DNA of 7,278 bases from positions 1 through 7,278 of the forward strand of contig CAAGIZ010000082.1 in NCBI GenBank assembly GCA_900770075.1, in the 5' to 3' direction. The stretch's first letter is position 1. Each line of letters begins with the position of its first letter. A model generated the notes under the pieces. It ran no database searches. It had not been told where the DNA came from and worked only from the letters and a program-made list of their open reading frames with translations. The stretch comes from Spirochaetia bacterium (GTDB lineage Bacteria; Spirochaetota; Spirochaetia; Treponematales; Treponemataceae). Below are positions 4,255-7,278 of the stretch, piece by piece. Both the position numbers and the translations under genes were made by a program.

Positions 4255-5472
4255 TTAGTAATTTTCAGCGTTTACTTCAAAGTATGCTTTTGGATGGGCG
4301 CAAACCGGGCAAACTTCCGGAGCCTTTGTTCCTACAACAATGTGCCCACAGTTGCGACATTCCCAAACCTTTACTTCGGATTTTTCGAATACAGCAGCGG
4401 TTTCTACGTTCTTCAGAAGTGCACGGTAGCGTTCTTCGTGGTGTTTTTCGATGGCAGCAACGGCGCGGAATTTAGCAGCCAGGGCAGTAAAGCCTTCTTC
4501 TTCGGCAGTCTTTGCAAATCCGTCGTACATATCAGTCCATTCGTAGTTTTCGCCTTCTGCAGCAGCTTTAAGGTTGTCGGTAGTTGTTCCCAGTTCGCCA
4601 AGTTCCTTGAACCACATTTTTGCGTGTTCTTTTTCGTTGTCGGCTGTTTTAAGGAACAGGGCAGCAATCTGTTCGTAACCTTCTTTTTTTGCAACTGATG
4701 CAAAATAAGTGTACTTGTTTCTTGCCTGTGATTCTCCTGCAAATGCTGTCTGGAGATTTTTTTCTGTCTGTGTACCTGCGTACTTGTTCATGTGTGTGAC
4801 CTCGCTTTTTGTTTTTATATTTTTTTCAGCCGCAACTGCAGCTGTTTTTTCATAAATTGGTTCAAAATCGTCTGCCGGATGCCCGCAAAGAGGGCAGGTA
4901 AAGTCTTTCGGAAGTTCGCTGCCCTTGTATTCGTAACCGCAAATTTTACATCTCCAGCCAATGATTTTTCTACCGGAATCCGCCGGGGAAATTCCTGCCG
5001 GTTTTGGCTTTAGATTTTTTTGATAATCTGCATAGGTTAAAGGAGGATTTTTGCTTAAAACCTCAGCCTCTTCCACCTGAGCAATAAAAAGGGTGTGAGA
5101 ACCCAAATCCTGTTTTGAAAGTACCTTGCACTGGAAAATGGAACAGGTGCTCCGTTCTATGAAAGGAAGACCGTCTTTTGTGGTTTTGAAATCAAAGCCG
5201 GCAAATTTGTCGGTGTTTCTGCCGCTACTCATCCCAAAACGCTTGATAAGGTCAAAGGTACAGGTGTTGTCCAGGACAGAAAGCGTAAATTCTCCCGATT
5301 CTTTGATAAACTCGCAGGTAAGATTTTTGTTTAAAACCGAAATTGCCACTCTTGCAGGATCAGAAGCAATCTGCATACAGGTGTTTGTAATGCAGGCATT
5401 TATCCTGTCATTTGATTTTGCACCGAGGATAAAAACCCCATAGGACAAATTGTAAAAACTTTTAGGATTCAT
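4255..5472 (-). CDS. rbr: Flavin reductase-rubredoxin-rubrerythrin fusion (Hrb-Rbr)
   Basis: This 405-aa protein has four modules in one frame. Residues 1-155 are an FMN-binding flavin-reductase domain (YNLSYGVFILGAKSNDRINA). Residues 172-206 are a rubredoxin-like domain (C175-x2-C178, C193-x2-C196). Modules one and two together match the high-molecular-weight rubredoxin (Hrb) known from Moorella. Residues 228-365 are a rubrerythrin four-helix diiron domain with ligands E247, E280, H283, E311, D314, E342 and H345. Residues 369-400 are its rubredoxin (C372-x2-C375, C388-x2-C391). D314 stands where Desulfovibrio vulgaris rubrerythrin has E97; I recall the WTDMY form from clostridial rubrerythrins. 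Expected role: cytoplasmic NAD(P)H-driven reduction of hydrogen peroxide, possibly also supplying electrons to desulfoferrodoxin. The chosen ATG has GGGAG 7 nt upstream; an in-frame ATG at 5550 would add 26 unconserved residues. M228 begins a canonical rubrerythrin N-terminus and has its own ribosome binding site. It leads the operon with perR and dfx. Confidence 0.9.
   Translation of the reverse strand: MNPKSFYNLSYGVFILGAKSNDRINACITNTCMQIASDPARVAISVLNKNLTCEFIKESGEFTLSVLDNTCTFDLIKRFGMSSGRNTDKFAGFDFKTTKDGLPFIERSTCSIFQCKVLSKQDLGSHTLFIAQVEEAEVLSKNPPLTYADYQKNLKPKPAGISPADSGRKIIGWRCKICGYEYKGSELPKDFTCPLCGHPADDFEPIYEKTAAVAAEKNIKTKSEVTHMNKYAGTQTEKNLQTAFAGESQARNKYTYFASVAKKEGYEQIAALFLKTADNEKEHAKMWFKELGELGTTTDNLKAAAEGENYEWTDMYDGFAKTAEEEGFTALAAKFRAVAAIEKHHEERYRALLKNVETAAVFEKSEVKVWECRNCGHIVVGTKAPEVCPVCAHPKAYFEVNAENY
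4789..4803 (-). promoter_or_regulatory. Internal RBS and ATG for stand-alone rubrerythrin
   Basis: Inside the fusion gene, GAGG (4800-4803) lies 8 nt before an in-frame ATG (4789-4791). The ATG is codon 228 and begins MNKYAGTQTEKNL, the usual N-terminal sequence of free rubrerythrins. Initiation here would give a 178-aa rubrerythrin (4255-4791) of normal length. The site may be a relic of two formerly separate genes, or it may be in use so that both fused and free forms are made. Confidence 0.55.
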
Positions 5473-5531
5473 CAGCAAACTCCCACAGAAAGCATGCAAC
5501 AAAAATTGCTCCGTATCAGCGCAAGCCATAG

Positions 5532-5560
5532 ATGTAATAAACGTGAACAAATTGTTACAT
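5532..5560. promoter_or_regulatory. AT-rich inverted repeat in the operon leader
   Basis: ATGTAATAA (5532-5540) and TTGTTACAT (5552-5560) form a 9-bp inverted repeat with one mismatch and an 11-bp spacer. It lies just downstream of the predicted transcription start of the stress operon. A smaller overlapping palindrome, AACAA-A-TTGTT, occupies 5546-5556. It could be a second operator or a weak leader hairpin; no regulator is recognised for it. Confidence 0.35.
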
Positions 5561-5563
5561 TAT

Positions 5564-5577
5564 TTATAGTATTCTAA
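5564..5577. promoter_or_regulatory. Candidate PerR box over the operon -10
   Basis: The two 7-bp halves TTATAGT and ATTCTAA each match the PerR box halves (TTATAAT and ATTATAA in Bacillus) at 6 of 7 positions. The central base of the 15-bp consensus is missing, so the site is 14 bp long. It covers the -10 hexamer (5571-5576), a position suited to repression by the PerR encoded in the same operon. The altered spacing is the main reason for doubt. Confidence 0.45.
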
Positions 5578-5599
5578 AACAGAAATTTTGATTTGTAAA
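5571..5599 (-). promoter_or_regulatory. Sigma-70 promoter of the oxidative-stress operon
   Basis: On the minus strand, -35 TTTACA (5594-5599, 5/6), a 17-bp spacer and -10 TAGAAT (5571-5576, 5/6). Initiation is expected near 5564, leaving a leader of about 90 nt before the fusion-gene ATG at 5472. Confidence 0.7.
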
Positions 5600-5849
5600 C
5601 AAGAATAATTCCTAATAATGAAATTTTTATAAAAGGTACAGAAAAAAACGCAGTTGTTTTGTCAGGTGTTGATTTTAATAATGCGTATTCTGTCTACCGA
5701 GCAGACAGTAAGATTCATGCACAGGAACGTGATGTTTCCAAGTTCTGGAAAACCGGTGAAATCAGAATCTCTATACTTGTCTTAGACTTTCCATGTGCTT
5801 AGGAACAGTCAAGGACAAGGTGGTTCATGATATAGGAAAACTTGACTGA
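5599..5849 (+). pseudogene. Probable gene remnant with frameshift
   Basis: A plus-strand frame is open from 5599 to a TAG at 5800-5802. It reads like real protein (VVLSGVDFNNAYSVYRADSK, then ERDVSKFWKTGEIRIS) but has no ATG start or ribosome binding site. A second frame overlaps it and continues with protein-like sequence (SMCLGTVKDKVVHDIGKLD) to a TGA at 5847-5849. This is what a decayed coding segment with a missing 5' end and a frameshift near 5775-5790 would look like. I do not recognise the family. It starts directly at the -35 of the divergent operon promoter, so the 5' end may have been lost in a rearrangement. Chance open frames remain possible. Confidence 0.35.
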
Positions 5850-5894
5850 TTTTTATGCAATTTGAGTTACCGAGTATACAATTTACATAAAATA

Positions 5895-5903
5895 TGCTAT
5901 CAT
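5895..5903 (+). promoter_or_regulatory. Extended -10 placed for a leaderless start
   Basis: TGC followed by TATCAT (5898-5903, 5/6) forms an extended -10 ending 6 nt before the ATG at 5910. Transcription would then start at or next to the A of the ATG. No Shine-Dalgarno sequence precedes this ATG, which agrees with a leaderless mRNA. Confidence 0.4.
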
Positions 5904-5909
5904 CACATA

Positions 5910-7064
5910 ATGATTTTAGAGCGAACCATAAAAACAAAACTTACGCAACTTTTGAATTCTTTTCCTGTGGTAACATTGACAGGCTGCCGTCAGTGCGGAA
6001 AATCCACGCTTTTAAAGAATCTTCTTCCCGATTACACATATATCTCGCTGGAAGACCTTGACATCCGTCAGATTGCAAAGGAAGACCCCCGTCACTTCAT
6101 CTCGCTTTATCCGCAAAAAGTAATACTTGATGAAATTCAGCAGGCTCCGGAACTTCTTTCATATCTGCAGACACACATAGATTCCATAAATGAAAGTGGC
6201 ATGTATGTTCTTACAGGAAGCCAGAATTTTCTTCTCATGCAGTCAATAAGTCAGACACTTGCAGGCAGAACCGCTCTTTTGACGCTTGCCCCATTTTCTG
6301 TCGAAGAATTGAGAAACGCAGAACTTTTGCCAGACACAACAAATGAAATGCTTTTTACCGGCAGCTTTCCCCGCATTTATGACAAGCATATCGAACCTTC
6401 AGATTTTTATCCATCATACATAAAAACATATATAGAACGCGATGTCCGTATGCTAAGGAACATAACAGACTATTCAGCATTTACACGATTCCTTAAGCTA
6501 TGTGCAGGAAGATGCTCGCAGATATTGAATATAACAGCCCTGTCAGAAGATGCGGGAATCACTCGAAAAACAGCAGAAGCGTGGCTTTCCGTTTTGGAAA
6601 CAAGCTACATTATCTATATGCTAAAGCCGTATTATAAAAATTTTGGCAAGAGGATTATAAAAAATCCAAAACTTTATTTTTACGACACCGGTCTAGTCTG
6701 CTCTCTTTTAGGACTTACAAATCCGCAGCAGATAGAAACTTTTTATATGAGAGGCGCATTATTTGAGAACTTTGCAGTCTCAGAACTTGTAAAAAAACGA
6801 ATTTTTCAGGGAAAATCAGACGAATTGTATTTTTGGCGGGATTCAAACGGTGTAGAAATAGATGTGATAGAAGAAGACGCAATGGAATTAAAAGCGTATG
6901 AAATAAAAGCGTCCGAAACAATGAACACGGCGTTTTTTTCAAACATCAAAAAAGTAAAAGAAATTGCCGGAATAAAAAGCGAAAACACCGCCGTAATCTA
7001 CTCAGGAAAAAGCCTAAAAGCAACAAAAGAAAACGGCGCGTATATATGCTGGAAAGAGCTTTAG
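5910..7064 (+). CDS. AAA_14/DUF4143 family ATPase
   Basis: This 384-aa protein matches the widespread bacterial and archaeal 'ATP-binding protein' family with an AAA_14 domain and a C-terminal DUF4143 domain. Walker A is GCRQCGKST (25-33), with K31 contacting ATP. Walker B is VILDE (71-75). A sensor-1-like LTGSQN is at 101-106 and a possible arginine finger is R120 (LAGR). Residues about 170-260 include a helical, winged-helix-like part (ALSEDAGITRKTAEAW). The C-terminal domain has FWRDSNGVEIDVI (308-320) and YEIKAS (330-335), which resemble the D-(E)xK core of PD-(D/E)XK nucleases. The cellular role of the family is not established; proposals include mobile-element and conflict functions. 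I chose the ATG at 5910, because the alternative upstream TTG at 5862 adds 16 unconserved residues. The gene stands alone between a gene remnant and a convergent gene, and appears AT-richer than the stress operon, so acquisition by transfer is possible. Confidence 0.9.
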   Translation: MILERTIKTKLTQLLNSFPVVTLTGCRQCGKSTLLKNLLPDYTYISLEDLDIRQIAKEDPRHFISLYPQKVILDEIQQAPELLSYLQTHIDSINESGMYVLTGSQNFLLMQSISQTLAGRTALLTLAPFSVEELRNAELLPDTTNEMLFTGSFPRIYDKHIEPSDFYPSYIKTYIERDVRMLRNITDYSAFTRFLKLCAGRCSQILNITALSEDAGITRKTAEAWLSVLETSYIIYMLKPYYKNFGKRIIKNPKLYFYDTGLVCSLLGLTNPQQIETFYMRGALFENFAVSELVKKRIFQGKSDELYFWRDSNGVEIDVIEEDAMELKAYEIKASETMNTAFFSNIKKVKEIAGIKSENTAVIYSGKSLKATKENGAYICWKEL

Positions 7065-7077
7065 AGGATTTGATAAC

Positions 7078-7278
7078 CTACTCACAGCTGAAAGTATGCC
7101 CTTCAACCTTGCGGACAAACTCGTAGTCAATTGTGCGGTTTAAGCCCTCTTCAAGGGAAACAGGAGCTGAAAATCCGGTCTCTGGAACGCGGGAAGATTT
7201 GAAATAGGTGTTCTGGCAGAACTTTTTTACGCGGATTGAGTTGATTGCAAACTTTTTATGAAGGATAAATGCAAGAAG
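7078..7278 (-). CDS. NAD-dependent epimerase/dehydratase, C-terminal fragment
   Basis: The last 66 codons of a minus-strand gene that continues beyond the right edge, with a TAG stop at 7078-7080. The end reads NSIRVKKFCQNTYFKSSRVP, then PVSLEEGLNRTIDYEFV. This fits the C-terminal substrate-binding part of extended short-chain dehydrogenases of the nucleotide-sugar epimerase/dehydratase type, where 'I+++KF...T.F.S......GF..P.sLeeGl..Ti.yEF' is typical. The NAD-binding Rossmann motif and YxxxK lie outside the window, so substrate and activity cannot be assigned. Such enzymes often supply sugars for surface glycans. The gene ends 13 nt from the convergent ATPase gene, and no terminator is visible between them. 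Confidence 0.7.
   Translation of the reverse strand, partial: LLAFILHKKFAINSIRVKKFCQNTYFKSSRVPETGFSAPVSLEEGLNRTIDYEFVRKVEGHTFSCE

Noticed and set aside
4294..4698. 134-aa plus-strand open frame
   Set aside because: It is antisense to the rubrerythrin module, whose conserved residues show that the minus strand is coding. The Phe/Ser/Val-rich product is typical of a shadow.
5473..5550. Upstream ATG extending the fusion protein by 26 residues
   Set aside because: The extension is not like flavin-reductase N-termini, while the ATG at 5472 has GGGAG at ideal spacing.
5862..5909. TTG start extending the ATPase by 16 residues
   Set aside because: The extension overlaps the candidate -10 element, and family members normally begin just before the segment equivalent to MILERTI.

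Overview
The window looks like chromosomal DNA of an anaerobic spirochaete, most likely a Treponema. The argument is protein resemblance: the superoxide reductase domain is very close to treponemal neelaredoxin as I remember it, the SLBB protein ends like treponemal SLBB proteins, and the defence genes are the rubredoxin/rubrerythrin/superoxide reductase set of anaerobes rather than catalase and SOD. The genus is an inference; no rRNA or marker gene is present.

Layout. (1) Bases 1-577 (+): the 3' part of an SLBB-domain polysaccharide-export type protein. It is cut by the left edge, which falls in an in-frame ACTAGC tandem repeat coding for Thr-Ser. (2) Bases 697-1431 (-): a 244-aa protein resembling flavin-dependent thymidylate synthase (ThyX) in layout but without the RHR catalytic motif. 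(3) Bases 1432-1750: a divergent regulatory region with nested inverted repeats, two candidate extended -10 promoters and a structured 5' leader. The leader shares sequence modules with the intergenic DNA at 601-656. (4) Bases 1751-3088 (+): an unrecognised 445-aa protein with a signal peptide, a periplasmic domain, about seven membrane segments and an amphipathic tail. (5) Bases 3089-3466: a 378-bp gap between convergent genes, holding a chain of about eight hairpins. (6) Bases 5472-3467 (-): an oxidative-stress operon reading promoter, Hrb-rubrerythrin fusion, perR, dfx. (7) Bases 5599-5849: a probable gene remnant. (8) Bases 5910-7064 (+): an AAA_14/DUF4143 ATPase with an apparently leaderless start. 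(9) Bases 7078-7278 (-): the C-terminus of an NAD-dependent epimerase/dehydratase, cut by the right edge.

The coherent system is the operon in (6). A single polypeptide joins an FMN flavin-reductase domain, a rubredoxin, a rubrerythrin diiron domain and a second rubredoxin, so it could carry electrons from a reduced nicotinamide cofactor to peroxide within one chain. An internal ATG with its own ribosome binding site could also yield free rubrerythrin. PerR follows after 19 nt and the superoxide reductase gene starts inside the end of perR. A good sigma-70 promoter upstream has a near-match to the PerR box over its -10, which suggests peroxide-responsive autoregulation.
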